DNA of 64,000 bases from Marthasterias glacialis (GCA_911728455.2 OU452221.1:7389047-7453046), one strand, 5' to 3'; positions 39,689 to 50,579 are shown, counted from the first letter of the stretch. Program-made: numbers and translations. Notes: generated by a model from the letters alone, not told the origin.

Positions 39689-41240
39689 AATTTCAGCATA
39701 TTTAACCGATATTTAAGACCCGTATCCGTCCCCTAGATTCAAAGAAGCGTCCCTATGAACGCGACAGCCTCGCTTTGAATTTTCATCTTTCAAGGTTTGA
39801 CGTTCGTTTGTTTGTGTTAAGTGCAATTTGCTCGGGATTTGCTCAATCTTAAGATTGAGCAGCGCAATCTGAAGATTACTCAAAATTAGTTTTTATTTTA
39901 CAAACTGCGCACGTTCTATCCTCATCCTGTTTGAGCTGAAAATTTGTGTCAATTTATCGCTTATTTCCCTGTGTGAGTTGCTATGTTCATTATTTTTTTC
40001 AGGTGACTGAAGGCGAAACAGCTTAAAAGTTTTCAAGTGGTCCCTCTAGACCATTTCTGTAAAATAACACAACTCTGCGTAGCGCCCTCATTAGATATTT
40101 AAAAAGTTTGAGTACATCTCCTGCAAACCGATGGATTTTGCGTGTGTGACTGTGTGTGTGTTATGTAAGCGTTTGCTCCAAAGAAAGATTTCCATGTTTG
40201 TAAGTGGATAACCAGACTATAAAACAACTTTTTGTATAATTGTTTGTTTGAAACTTGCCCCTTTTAATGTATATTTAACTGCAAAGGTGCTGGGATTTAC
40301 TTAATTTTTTTGTTTTTTTTTGTATCATATGACATTTGTGAGATTGTCAATTTGTTGACTTGGTTGAAGTTGATGTTTGGTTGAAAACTGACCCCACTTT
40401 TTCAACCCAACTAAAAAAAACAGCATGTGCAGAGAAAAACTAAAAGCTGTAAAAAAAACCTTACAAATTGACCAAAAAAACAATGTATTTGGTATTACCC
40501 TTCATCCTCCAGACTTGTTGCTCGCAGACCGGTAGAGTAGAGGGTTATGATTACTGTGTCGCAGAATTCTATGGACTATATGGAAAACAGTGATGAAATC
40601 GACCCTTTCATCAGTTCACGGTAGTCGGTAATATGCGCCATGTTGAATCTGCACCGTATGCCATGATGCGTTGTTTATTTTGAACTCTGCAACTTGACAG
40701 CGTGCGTTTGTGGTGTTACGAATCGTGTAAATACCTGTTCTAAATAAACAACGCACCATATGGGACACAGCACAGGCAGGGCAGATTCAACGGGAACATG
40801 GTGCATAAAAAACGTGAAGGGGTCTATTGACTTTTTGAAATAGGGACCTGAGCACTGTCCTCAAATTTATATGTAGTGGTTGTGGTTTTTGTATAGCTTA
40901 ACTTCACTCCGTTATCAATCAAGATTGGGTAGGGGCCATCTCCCCCCCCCCCACACCTCCCCCACAAAGTCACCCCTAAAAGCTCACTCCTGAGGAACAA
41001 TGTCACCCAATCCCTCCACCCACCCCCCCCCCCCCCCAATGGTTGTTGAATGAGAACTGTATTTTCTTTTTTTGGAAATCGTTTGGTACAACAAAACTGG
41101 ACTCAAGTTTTTTTTAAAGTACCATTTAAATAGCTGAAATAAAAATAAAAATTCATGGAGTAATTTTATTTTTAAAATACAATTAAATGTAGAAACTACT
41201 TGTACTTTTACTTGTAGAGATACCCCAAATTCTGAGGTAG
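39689..41240. promoter_or_regulatory. Head-to-head intergenic region between ANKRD26 and NIT1
   Basis: About 1.55 kb separates the two start codons, which point away from each other, so promoters and 5' UTRs of both genes should lie here. Just upstream of the ANKRD26 ATG is TTCAAAGAAGCG paired at a short distance with CGCTTTGAA, and a palindrome lies at about 39846-39868. No clear TATA box was seen. Much of the right half is repeat (40598-40830 and a poly-C element near 40940-41040). Confidence 0.5.
40598..40830. mobile_element. Foldback MITE in the shared promoter region
   Basis: Left TCGACCCTTTCATCAG...GTTGAATCTGCACCGTATG...GCGTTGTTTATTT pairs with AAATAAACAACGCACCATA...GCAGATTCAAC...GTGAAGGGGTCTATTGA. 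Confidence 0.75.
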
Positions 41241-41411
41241 ATGTCGCTGACGGGAGAGGAAAGCATTGATCATGGATGGTCCACAGGCCGGATTCAGACA
41301 GAGCAGTTGAGTCTAGCTGCTGTTTGCCAGATGACGGCAACAGAAGACAAAGAGGCCAACTTCCAGCAGGGCTCACTTCTTATTGAAAGAGCAGTCCAGA
41401 TGGGTGCCAAG
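41241..41411 (+). CDS. NIT1: NIT1 exon 1
   Basis: Residues 1-57, from [13 protein letters not shown] to [10 protein letters not shown]. The ATG follows an in-frame TAG. A likely 5'-UTR acceptor (ACTTGTAG) lies about 25 bases upstream. Donor GTATTC, phase 0. Confidence 0.82.
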
Positions 41412-44400
41412 GTATTCTTCTGGCCTGTAATTTGTCAGGATTTTGTACAGGGTTTGCCCTGGGGATCAGGTTGGCTCAGTTGATTTCTTTCCCTGCCTTT
41501 CACCTCTGTGGACCCCGGTTCGAATCCCACCTCGGACCCAGAGCCTTGTATGTGGATTGGGTTTTCAGTCCCTACCTGGTTGCATCAGCTTTCCCAATTG
41601 GGGTTTTCCTCCCACTTCTATAACCAAACATTTCTTCTCATTTCCTGACCACCATCCTGTTATTGACGTATGCGCTGTTGGATGTGTAATGAAATAAATA
41701 AATAAATTAGTTAGTATTTTCATTGACTAGACAGCAAATTCAGTGAGCTTGTCATTTTACTAGTCTGCCAGTTTTTTTTCGTTGATCTATATTTCATATG
41801 AATTGGAGATGCTTTAGCACTGGACTGGCCTGTCAGACTTCTTGAAGAGGATTTTGTCTGGTCCTCAGGGTGTTTGGAATGGCATTAAGCCAGTGGACTA
41901 CTGTTAACCAGTTGAAACCGGATGACAAAAGAAAAAATGTTCCGGCAGTTCCGCCAAAAGAAACCTGCCAGGGGGACGGGACCAAAAAACAAAAAAAAGA
42001 ATTCCAGTGGCAACTGGTGAAGAGATACACCTTTCCCTTCAATGGGGATAAAAGTCACAGCTGGGTTGTGTCCAAACCTCTAGTTTTTACGTTTGTGGTG
42101 ATGTAGAGAGTCTGTAAAGCATTTAAAATGTAACACTGTGTAAATTCGGGGGTTTTCAAATGACCTCTACCAGTTCGTCAGGATTATTTATACTTGTGTA
42201 CACTCAAACCCCTGCTTCTTGCAACTACACCACAGGTATCTTGAGGGCAACAGGTTATAGTCCAGTGCGAGACTGTGAGGATTTTTGGTTTCCATAAACC
42301 AGAAAGATATAATATTAATGATGATAATTATCATCTTTCTACAGATGGTATTTCTACCAGAAGGAGTGGATTATATTGCCTCGACGAAAGAGAAGGCAAT
42401 GAGCATGGGAGAACCCCTTACAGGCAAAACAGTCTCAAGTTATGCCGCGCTTGCCAAACATCATCAAGTCTGGATCTCACTTGGAGGTATACATGAATCT
42501 GTGAGTGATATTGGATTTGTTGTTGGAGGACATCTGACTGATGGTCTAAATGTTGTCATTACCATTTATGCCCTTGAAACAAATATTTTGAGGGAATCTG
42601 AGTTGTATCTGCGATGGTTTGTTATACAAATACTTGATGCGTTTGAGTGCATTCTTGCAGAATATAATCACAAGGGGAAAGGGTTTCCACATAATACCAG
42701 CTTTACAAACAGAGGAAACCCATGCACCCAATTCTAGCCTGGATGGTGTGGTACTTGGTGGCGGTCTGTGGTACCAGTGAATTTAACCAGCCCTGCCAAG
42801 ACACATTCCAAAAATTGGATCAACTTAATCAGTTCGGGACACTGGCAGGGTGAACAACTTTCTGGGTAGTGTAAGAGGTAATAGAGATCAGACTTTTTAC
42901 CACATTGGCCCTTGAGAGTACCCATTAGTACTCCTGGGTGAAGAGAAGAAATTAATGGTCAAATAACTTGCACAGTGATGTAGGTTTGTACAGTTTAGGA
43001 AAAACTTCTGAGAGATTCTATCCATTGTTCCTCAGGTACCAGCTGAAATTGAAGGAGGTAAGATATACTGCTCTCATGTGATCCTGAATCCAGAAGGAAA
43101 TATTGTATCAGTTTACCACAAAACCCATCTCTTTGGAGCACAAATTGAGGGCAAACTCAACCTACAGGAGTCCAGCTTTGTTCTACATGGCCCCAAAATG
43201 AGTAAAATTATTGACACGCCGGTTGGGAAATTAGCACCCATGGTTGTATCCTTGAAACAGTAATGCCAAGATTGTTTTTCTTTTCAAAAGGTTGTGTGCC
43301 CTAATACCTTGGCCATATGCCTGGTAGATGTTTGTAACTATTAAATAATAAATCAGCTGAAAGAAAACTTTTGTGACCCCCTTTATATATTTTTAAAAAA
43401 ATTATTTCATTTCACATAATGCTCTCTGAGATCAGATTGCCACAAACATAGGCCTTGCTCGTGATGTGACAACACTGGTGGAACAAGAAACGTAACCAAA
43501 ACGTTGTTTTGTGGGCATTCCCAAAGAGCATTATTTATAAATAAATAAATGTTTTAAAGATATAAAGGTGGGTCGCAACAGGTTTATTTTCAGTTGATTT
43601 TTTTTTTTTTTTTTTTTTTTTTTTCATTTTAAGTTTTACATGGCATATGGCCAAGGTTTCAGGGGTGGATTTCACAAAACTAGTCCTAACTTATGACTAG
43701 TCCTATAAGTTAGGACTAGTGACTCATTTTAACTCGAGTTAAGATAAGTCTAGGCCTAGCACTTGATGAAATCTATTACTAAGTTTTACATGGCATATGG
43801 CCAAGGGATAGTCCTAACTTATGACTAGTCCTATAAGTTAGGACTAGTTACTCGTCCTAACTCGAGATAAGATAAGTCTAGTCCTAGCACTTGATGAAAT
43901 CCACACCAGGGCATGTAACAACCTTGAACAGGACTTCAGGCTGTGTTCAAATGATGTCATATCCCGCTGCTGTACCATGATATACAGACCTGTAATTTGT
44001 CAGGATTTTTCATGATTTTTTTTTAAATGGGTGAAGGAAAAAAGACATAACCCTTGTTATGATCAACTCTAAACCACTAATTAATGGTCTTATCTTCTGA
44101 CTAAGAGGAGACCACAATACATTTTTCAGGATTTTCTTTTCACTTATTGTTCAATTACACACCCCTGGTGATATATTGGAAAACCAAATTAATCAGGCAT
44201 GAAAGAAGTTAGATCCTTTTGTTTTGTTTTGTAATTTGTGGACGACAGATGTGATGGCCAGAGATCATACATACCACAATACAAATGCGATCAAGCTAGT
44301 TTTTAAGACATTGTTTTCCTTGACCAGTGTGGTCGCCAGTGTTATGATGTCCGCTTTCCAGAGATGTCCACAGCACTGACCCAGCAAGGAGCTGAAATCC

Positions 44401-47351
44401 TTGCCTACCCCTCAGCATTTATGCTCCTGACTGGAATGGCGCATTGGGAGGTAGGTAACCGAGACCAATAATTATAGGTATGACACAAAGAGCAACTGTC
44501 ATCGAATAAAACTTTGTACCACAAAACCCATCTCTTTGCAGCACAAAAATTTAGGGCAAACTTGTCCTACTGGGCCTAGTTTCAGAATTCTGCGCTTACG
44601 GCGCACTGTAAAGCGTGTGATTCTATTGGGTGTAAGCAAAGAATTCCATAGTAAGCAGTGCCGGGGAATTTGGCTCAAGAGTCCAGCTAAACACTTAACC
44701 GTTATTGCGTGGTCCTGTGGATGGGACATAAAGCTGTTGGTCCCGTGTGTTGTGTAATGTGCATAAAAGAACCCAGTACACTTAACGTTAAGAGAAAGGG
44801 GTTTGCCCCGGTGTTTTCTGGCATGGTTGGTTGCAGATTGCGCCGCATCACCTCGGAAAGCCCGTACAAGGTCTTATAATATTCACAACTTTGCATACCT
44901 GTCATAAAATATTAGAATGAATATCAGTGCCATGAGTGCCCAGCTGTGGCGGATTTGCAATACACAGAAGCAACCCAATCAATTCCCTCGTTGGTTCCCT
45001 TGAAATAGAAGGTATGCACAGCCGTTTTCCTACAGTAAACTTATGGCCGTTTTGACCTTTGAGCTTATCTCTATGGGACTCATGACGTCAGATGCATAAA
45101 GTCTAAATTGTCCAATTCCTGAGAAAGACATTAGGGCTTGAATGAGTTTTTGACCTGTCTAGTTTTATTGTGGTACCCATTCTAGGTTTTACTTCGAAGC
45201 AGAGCCATAGAGAACCAGTGCTACGTGATAGCTGCAGCTCAAACGGGAAAGCATTATGACAGAAACTCATACGGAAGAGCAATGGTAGGATTATAGAGCC
45301 CACTCCCTCAGAAAACTGTGTAGCTATAATCTGATATTTGCCTTTGTTCATCAGTTGAACACCCAGCGTCTTATTTCTAGATGTAATTTGTGTACCTATT
45401 TGTGTACCTAGAGTCATACATAAGAACTAGAGGGTGTACAAACCATGTGACACGGCCCAACAAGGAGCATTTTTGACCATTGAAAAAATGGCCCTGACCA
45501 TTCATTTACACTGGTCACTCATCAGTTTACACAGCAAACATTTTGTAAGTGGATATTCGAATGCAATTGACCCATAGGTGTTTTCGCCCATGGTGGGTCA
45601 GCAGAGTTCCGTGCGTGACATCGCGAGTGCTTCCTCTAGGTCTAATATATAACTCTATGCTATTGACACACCTCCGCATAATGCACGTCCTACCATTTTC
45701 GCCATTTTGGGAGTCAAGTTCCTTTGCATACATTTTGACTCCCAAAGTGGCGGACAGTAAGTGCCTTGCGCATCGTGTAATGGGTCATTAAACAATAGAA
45801 CCCGGACATTGCTTGCGGCTTGCTGCATCAATAACTGTGGAAACCACTGTGAGGCAATTTATGCATGCTGCCATTTTGGTTGTATGGCAAACTCCAGCTT
45901 TCCTATTGGTCAGTCCGGTACATTTTGCCACACATTCATGTCTTGTGGTGTTGATATTGTTTGCGCATCATTGCTGACATTGAGGGCATGCACAGCAGTC
46001 ACAGGTAACAATCAATCTCAGCGTTAATCTCAATTCTTCTTGTATAGGCACATTTTGGCGACCCCCAACCAGAAACGTGTTTGAGCTTTGGTCACAGGTT
46101 AAACATTTTTGCGTGTTCGGTTCAACCGCGGTGACGCAGCTGTTCCGACCAAACCATAACCGAGTTGTCGGCTCAGTTAGGCTTGGTATCAATTCTTCTT
46201 GTATAGGCGCATTTTGGCGACCCCAACCAGAAACGTGTTTGAGCTTTGGTCGCTGGTTAAACATTTTTGCGTGTTCGGTTCAACCGCGGTGACGCAGCTG
46301 TTCTGACCAAACCGTAACCGAGTTGTCGGCTCAGTTAGGCTTGGTTTGACTCGACAAACTTACACAAAATGTCAACAGAAGTCTTTTATAAATGAAAAAC
46401 CTGGAAGCATACCAATCCAATAATGTTGATAAAACTCTAAAGACTAATTTCCATTACTTGAAAATAAAAAGAAGGCTGTATACTTTTAGAACATTAATTT
46501 TCAAGAGATGTACCTACGTCACAAACTGTTTCTGGTCACCGAAATTGTTTCGGTCAGATAATTTTAAGCCAGAAACTCATTTCTGGTCAGGGTCGCCAAA
46601 ACACGCCCTATGTGTAAACTTCATTTCAGTAACCTGACTAATTTCATCTGTTTGCAGGGGCAACTTTATTTTCTAGTGTTATTTAAGTTTCTTTATTCAT
46701 CTTATGATAATAAGTTTGTGTTCATTTCTCACAGTGTATGCTTCAGTGAAATAAAGGAGCTACACATCATGCAAGTCTCAGGCGTAGTCTATGGCCGAGT
46801 TAATGGCTTCAGCAGTGGTTACGGCTAGAATGCCGAAAAGTCCTATTCTTCAACGTTGTCGTTGCAGCCAAAGGCCAAAGCCCGCAGCCGAGTCATTTGA
46901 CCCGGACACGACCTTAGCATTTTGCAAACCTTATGTTTCCATGTACAATGTTTAGATGGGTAAAGGAAACAAAAGCAGGCGCTTTAAACAGGTCCCAGTG
47001 ATCAACTACGCATGAGACTTGTACAGTCTGTTAGCTTTTTGCAGAAACTAATATTTGAACAAGGAGTGAGTTTGTATTTGTCTTCAACTGAAATGTTTAT
47101 GAAAAGTTCTAATTGGTATTTTTATTGGTATTATTTTTTTGTTTACGTTTCTTTTGTTTCAGATAGTAGATCCATGGGGCTGTGTTGTGGCTTGTTGTCA
47201 TGAAGGCCTTGATGTTGCTGTTGCTAACATCGACCTTAGTTACCTTGCGAAAGTACGCAGTGGGATGCCTGTAATGCAACACCGCAGATATGACCTCTAC
47301 GGACACTTGGGAAACAGTAGTGAGGTCACCAATTGCAGTGTTTCCTCATAA
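41241..47351 (+). CDS. NIT1: NIT1, deaminated glutathione amidase (nitrilase family), six coding exons
   Basis: Known role: hydrolyses deaminated glutathione, a side product of transaminases, in cytosol and mitochondria. The six exons give 311 residues, close to vertebrate NIT1. The nitrilase triad is visible: Glu63 (MVFLPEG), Lys138 (VYHKTHLFG) and Cys180 (CYDVRFPE). Other family blocks are [60 protein letters not shown] and [13 protein letters not shown]. It ends with TAA at 47349-47351 and has no FHIT domain, unlike the fly and worm NitFhit fusion. No mitochondrial leader is seen; an in-frame TAG sits directly before the ATG, so an upstream coding exon is possible only by splicing. Confidence 0.93.
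41460..41700 (+). mobile_element. tRNA-derived SINE, type 3
   Basis: GGGATCAGGTTGGCTCAGTT (A-box region), GGTTCGAATCC at 41517-41527 (perfect B box), TGTGGATTGGGTTTTCAGTC, then AAATAAATAAATAAATTAG. In NIT1 intron 1. Confidence 0.8.
42345..42500 (+). CDS. NIT1: NIT1 exon 2 (catalytic Glu)
   Basis: Residues 58-109, starting [13 protein letters not shown] after acceptor TTTCTACAG and ending [10 protein letters not shown] before GTGAGT. Contains Glu63 of the triad. Confidence 0.93.
43036..43245 (+). CDS. NIT1: NIT1 exon 3 (catalytic Lys)
   Basis: Residues 110-179, with [20 protein letters not shown] and Lys138. By homology the exon ends after GKLAPMV, using a weak donor GTATCC. An alternative donor three bases earlier (ATG|GTTGTA) is also in frame. 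Confidence 0.85.
43598..43624. repeat. 27-base T run
   Basis: Uninterrupted T tract in NIT1 intron 3, next to the duplicated palindrome. Confidence 0.95.
43632..43912. repeat. Duplicated palindromic element (TAGTCCTAACTTATGACTAG)
   Basis: Two copies about 150 bp apart, each with TAGTCCTAACTTATGACTAG and CCTATAAGTTAGGACTAG as an inverted pair, ending CACTTGATGAAATC. AAGTTTTACATGGCATATGG precedes each copy. Outer ends GTGGATTTCA and TGAAATCCAC form inverted ends. Confidence 0.85.
44340..44450 (+). CDS. NIT1: NIT1 exon 4 (catalytic Cys)
   Basis: Residues 180-216, [20 protein letters not shown] then [17 protein letters not shown]. The acceptor at 44338-44339 puts the catalytic Cys first. A second in-frame acceptor 12 bases upstream (44326-44327) would add CGRQ. 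Donor GTAGGT. Confidence 0.87.
44690..44905. repeat. Low-copy repeat
   Basis: GTGCATAAAAGAACCCAGTA, GGGGTTTGCCCCGGTGTT and GATTGCGCCGCATCACCT; partly matches 10250-10310 in inverted form. Confidence 0.45.
45012..45100. repeat. Low-copy repeat shared with 22562-22680
   Basis: GTATGCACAGCCGTTTTCCT and ATCTCTATGGGACTCATGAC in the same order as at 22562. Confidence 0.7.
45186..45284 (+). CDS. NIT1: NIT1 exon 5
   Basis: Residues 217-249, [20 protein letters not shown] then [10 protein letters not shown]. Acceptor TTCTAG, donor GTAGGA, phase 0 to 0. Confidence 0.93.
45409..45657. mobile_element. TAGAGTT-ended MITE, copy 1
   Basis: TAGAGT...AAGAACTAGAGGG on the left, CCTCTAGGTCTAATATATAA and CTCTA on the right. 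Shares TTTACACTGGTCACTCATCA and TTTCGCCCATGGTGGGTCAG with 57227-57452. Confidence 0.8.
46031..46347. repeat. Recent tandem duplication, 159-bp period
   Basis: Units 46031-46189 and 46190-46347 differ at only a handful of positions. Both contain CAATTCTTCTTGTATAGGC, AACCAGAAACGTGTTTGAGC and GGTTCAACCGCGGTGACGCA. Confidence 0.92.
47163..47351 (+). CDS. NIT1: NIT1 exon 6 (stop)
   Basis: Residues 250-311, [15 protein letters not shown], then [16 protein letters not shown] and a short polar tail before TAA. Acceptor TTTTGTTTCAG. Confidence 0.93.
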   Translation: MVDPWGCVVACCHEGLDVAVANIDLSYLAKVRSGMPVMQHRRYDLYGHLGNSSEVTNCSVSS

Positions 47352-47540
47352 CCACCGAGGGGCTTCTTTGTAAACTTTTTGTAATGTGGGAATTTTAATT
47401 GGCTGCCAAAGTAGGTAGCCGAATATCTTCTCTTCTGTGGGAAGACTTGACGTGGGTATGGATTCCGTGCCAGTAGAAATACACAAATTTAGGTATTAAA
47501 GGGTCATAATGATCAATTTGTAAGGTTTTTAAATTCAGAA

Positions 47541-47546
47541 AATAAA
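47541..47546 (+). terminator. AATAAA, possible NIT1 poly(A) signal
   Basis: First AATAAA after the NIT1 stop, about 190 bases downstream. A dispersed repeat begins just after it, so the 3' UTR may be short. Confidence 0.4.
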
Positions 47547-47552
47547 ATTAGC

Positions 47553-47690
47553 TGTTGCAAACTGCTTACCAACAAAAAGGACCTGTTGTATAAATGCAAA
47601 CAAATTGTTAATTGCCTCATTTTTGGACCCCAGCAGAGTCTGTCTCAAAGGCTTTGAGAAAGACTATCAGTCTATCAGGGATAATGAATA
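47553..47690. repeat. CTGTTGCAAACTGCTTAC repeat
   Basis: TAGCTGTTGCAAACTGCTTA, GGACCTGTTGTATAAATG and CTCAAAGGCTTTGAGAAAGA. It starts right after the possible NIT1 poly(A) signal. Confidence 0.65.
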
Positions 47691-48071
47691 AGTAATTCAA
47701 GTTATTCCCTGAGCATGATTCCATTTCAAAAAAAAGGGTGACAGTGAACTGTTTTCATTATAACTTTCTTGGATGCACTTAGTATGTATAGCATTATAAC
47801 ACAACAGAAATGGAATCCGGAAAACGCCGTGTGAGTCATTATCCATGTGACCTAGAGGTAGTCGAGACCAGTTCTTGGACGCCCGCGGCCATTTTTATAT
47901 GCCATGGTTTTACGCCCGTGTGGCAAAATGGTATCACATGATGTACCTATGGCAAATTTGCCGTACAGATACTACACAATTCAGATTCACCACTAAAAAA
48001 TCTCAGAAAAATGCTCAGTGTGCGTTATTATATTGACATACACGCATCTCATTTTAGGGTATCGCGTTCAC

Positions 48072-48428
48072 AGCATATAGACCATGTAAGCTGTGACAAC
48101 ACATGTTAACAAAAGAGCCACAGAGCCTGGACTCCCTGAAGGCATAATTGGTATACAGCCCAGCTGAAGAAAAGAAAACATTTTATATTTGATGGAGATA
48201 CATGTACCACTGATTTTTATCAACTTTTGATATGAAGAAACGGAGCACATCTCCAAACTTTTTCAGCTGTTACTTTAACAACTCTTGAATTTATGTGGAC
48301 AACACAAAAATGTGGACAACACAAAATAAGAAATTTCCCATATGACCAGTGTAGTATCTTGCCTGCCAGAAAGGCCCTGGAATGTACAAGGTCACTCTTT
48401 TTGTAAACAAAGGTTACATGGTCTATAC
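48072..48428. mobile_element. TATAGACC element, full copy
   Basis: Left TATAGACCATGTAAGCTGTG...TTAACAAAAGAGCCACAGAG; right CACTCTTTTTGTAAACAAAG...TTACATGGTCTATA. The ends are inverted repeats. Noncoding, about 360 bp. Confidence 0.8.
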
Positions 48429-48499
48429 AGAGTGAGGTTGAACTCAGCACTCTCCAGGTTCTATTTCTATGGGTAAAACTAAAAATAATGACATTTTTA

Positions 48500-49140
48500 T
48501 TAAGTGGTAGTTGAAGCATATGAAAAGGAAAATTTTCCAACTTGGAAATCAGAAATACAATAATATATTAAGGACTGTTTTTATATTAAATGTAACTTAA
48601 CGATGATTTTATCTATAAACTTCCTTTTTTTAGATAATAAATTTTGATTCCACATTTGATGCTGACTTATTAAAGTTGAAATGCATTAGTAGAATTTCAT
48701 TTGAAACTATGATTCATATATATTTGAATTTTGTATGAATTAACAATAAACGTAATAATACCCCTTACAAAGATTCTGCCATTTGGTTGGTTCAGAGCGC
48801 ATCACATGATATGTCTTATTTCTACTAGAAAGCCGCGTGAATGCGACGCACTGTACCCGTAACAACCGATGTACTATCCCATAGCAACCAATGTGCAACA
48901 CCCATAGCAACCAATGTACTATACCCATAGCAACAGCAGTGCCGCTTGGTACCTAGACGTCTAGGCACAATATACGTACGGGGTGTTATAAAACAAATAT
49001 TGACTGCTTTTACTCATACTATGGTGAAAACTACGTCTCCCCCTGTGATCCCCGGAGCATTCTATTTTCCCTGGACTTTGACTTGGGAAAATAGAACACT
49101 CCAGGGATCACCTCAGGAGTCGTAATTTTAACCATAGCAC
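48500..49140. other. Intergenic, short tandem and inverted pieces only
   Basis: 48850-48935 holds four CATAGCAACCAATGT-like units. 49035-49115 is an inverted pair (CCCCTGTGATCCCCGGAGCA and CTCCAGGGATCACCTCAGGA). No gene seen. Confidence 0.6.
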
Positions 49141-49171
49141 TCAAAGCAGCCAATATTTGTATAATATATTG

Positions 49172-49330
49172 ACCAGTGGTGTACCAGACATTTTTATTTG
49201 GAGGGGGCAAGGGGGAAAGACATAATTTGTGGGGCTATTTAATGCATCACTAACCATTTGTGCCTATTTTTCGATCTCATTTGGGGGTGGGGCAATGGTT
49301 CCCCTGCCCCCTTTGGTTATGCCACTGATA
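49172..49330. mobile_element. CAGTGGCGTA-type element
   Basis: CCAGTGGTGTACCAGACATT on the left and CCCCTTTGGTTATGCCACTG on the right, inverted ends. Confidence 0.7.
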
Positions 49331-49884
49331 TTAACCCCGTGCACCACTGTCAAATGCAGCTATACTGTCTGCCATGTTTGCTGGTTTGGGAGTAAAAATT
49401 GCGCAGAAATTATGGTGTGCATTCAAAAACTGTGTGGCATAAAATGTGCTTAACCATTTTATAACACATGGGGGCATCGACTCCCAAAATGGCAAAATTG
49501 AAGAATATTGTGAATGTTATTTGGACTTCATGTGAATTTGGTCAAAAAGCTGAAACTATAATTTTTCAGTTGTTTGACTCACTCTCATTATGAATAATTT
49601 GTAGACGAACTATTTTGTTTATATTTTTTTGTTGAGGCCTATCCGTTTTCTCAACAATCATACAATAAATAAATAGTCTTATTGGCATTGCACAGGACCC
49701 ACAAAAATAAAAAGTAGGCCCCCTAAAAAATAAAAATGGGAATACATTAATAGAAAAACAAGGATGACCCACATCAAGTTGGTCAGGATTAACAAAAGCG
49801 TACACAAACACTGTGACTCAAAGTCTGACAATTTAATCAGAATGAGATGATAGAATAATCAATACTCATAATTTGAGGTGGCCG

Positions 49885-49907
49885 CCCCCCCCCCCCCCCC
49901 CCCCCCC
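49885..49907. repeat. 23-base C run
   Basis: Uninterrupted C tract, the longest in the window. Confidence 0.95.
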
Positions 49908-50071
49908 AAAAAGGGTACTGCTCTTGAAAATTAATACGTTTTGGATATTAAAAACAGCGCCACCTCGCGTTTAACTTCGTCCGGAATATCGGATTCAATC
50001 ACTTTTCTACGACTTTTCATTGGAAATCACATGACATTTGTTTCCATGTAACACGTGATAAACAAAGTGTG

Positions 50072-50077
50072 TATAAA
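50072..50077 (+). promoter_or_regulatory. Possible TATA box and upstream E-box of the third gene
   Basis: TATAAA lies at 50072-50077 and CACGTG at 50052-50057, followed by a GC-rich stretch (GCCGCCGCC) and, 430 bases on, the candidate start codon. These are motif matches only. Confidence 0.25.
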
Positions 50078-50505
50078 TCGCAGTCTTGCCGCCGCCGCAT
50101 ACGCAATGTTTTATAACAGAGAGGGGTACCAGACTTACTGGCCCATCGTTACACATGCATGGGGAAGCTTGACAGTTGTTATGCTTATTGCATGTATTGC
50201 AAATCATTTGATGACTTCATTCAATAACTTCTTTGACAAACTTATCAAGCAAACAAGGCCATATTGTGGACCCCACCTTTTAAGAACAACCTATTTATGA
50301 GGTCGCCAGAGCACGATAATGAACGAAGATGTCTGACAACATATCTGTAAATAATCGTGACAACTGAACTGACCGGAGGCGGAGGTTATATTAAACAAAC
50401 TGTGACCCGCGCAAATGAAATACGGCCACACTGCAATCTTTATTCGTTGGGTCGTCGTCGTACGGTCGTATCGCATCTGAGAGACCACCAGTAACTCCAA
50501 TCACT

Positions 50506-50579
50506 ATGTCGGGGTCAAGAAGCAAACCGGGGGAAGGAGCTGGTGGTACGCCTAATAATACCAAGTTATCTGCTGAACG
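50506..50579 (+). CDS. First coding exon of an unidentified gene
   Basis: ATG at 50506-50508 opens 24 codons (MSGSRSKPGEGAGGTPNNTK, then LSAE) plus two bases of an Arg codon, followed by the strong donor CG|GTAAGG. The composition (Ser/Gly/Thr/Pro, hydrophilic) looks like a disordered N-terminus. I do not recognise the protein. The upstream sequence is locally GC-richer than its surroundings. No convincing continuing exon was found before base 64000, so the next exon probably lies beyond the window. Confidence 0.5.

Noticed and set aside
50506-50579. Naming the third gene a lamin or other coiled-coil protein from its TP..TKLS pattern
   Set aside because: 24 residues of low-complexity sequence are too few; no diagnostic motif.
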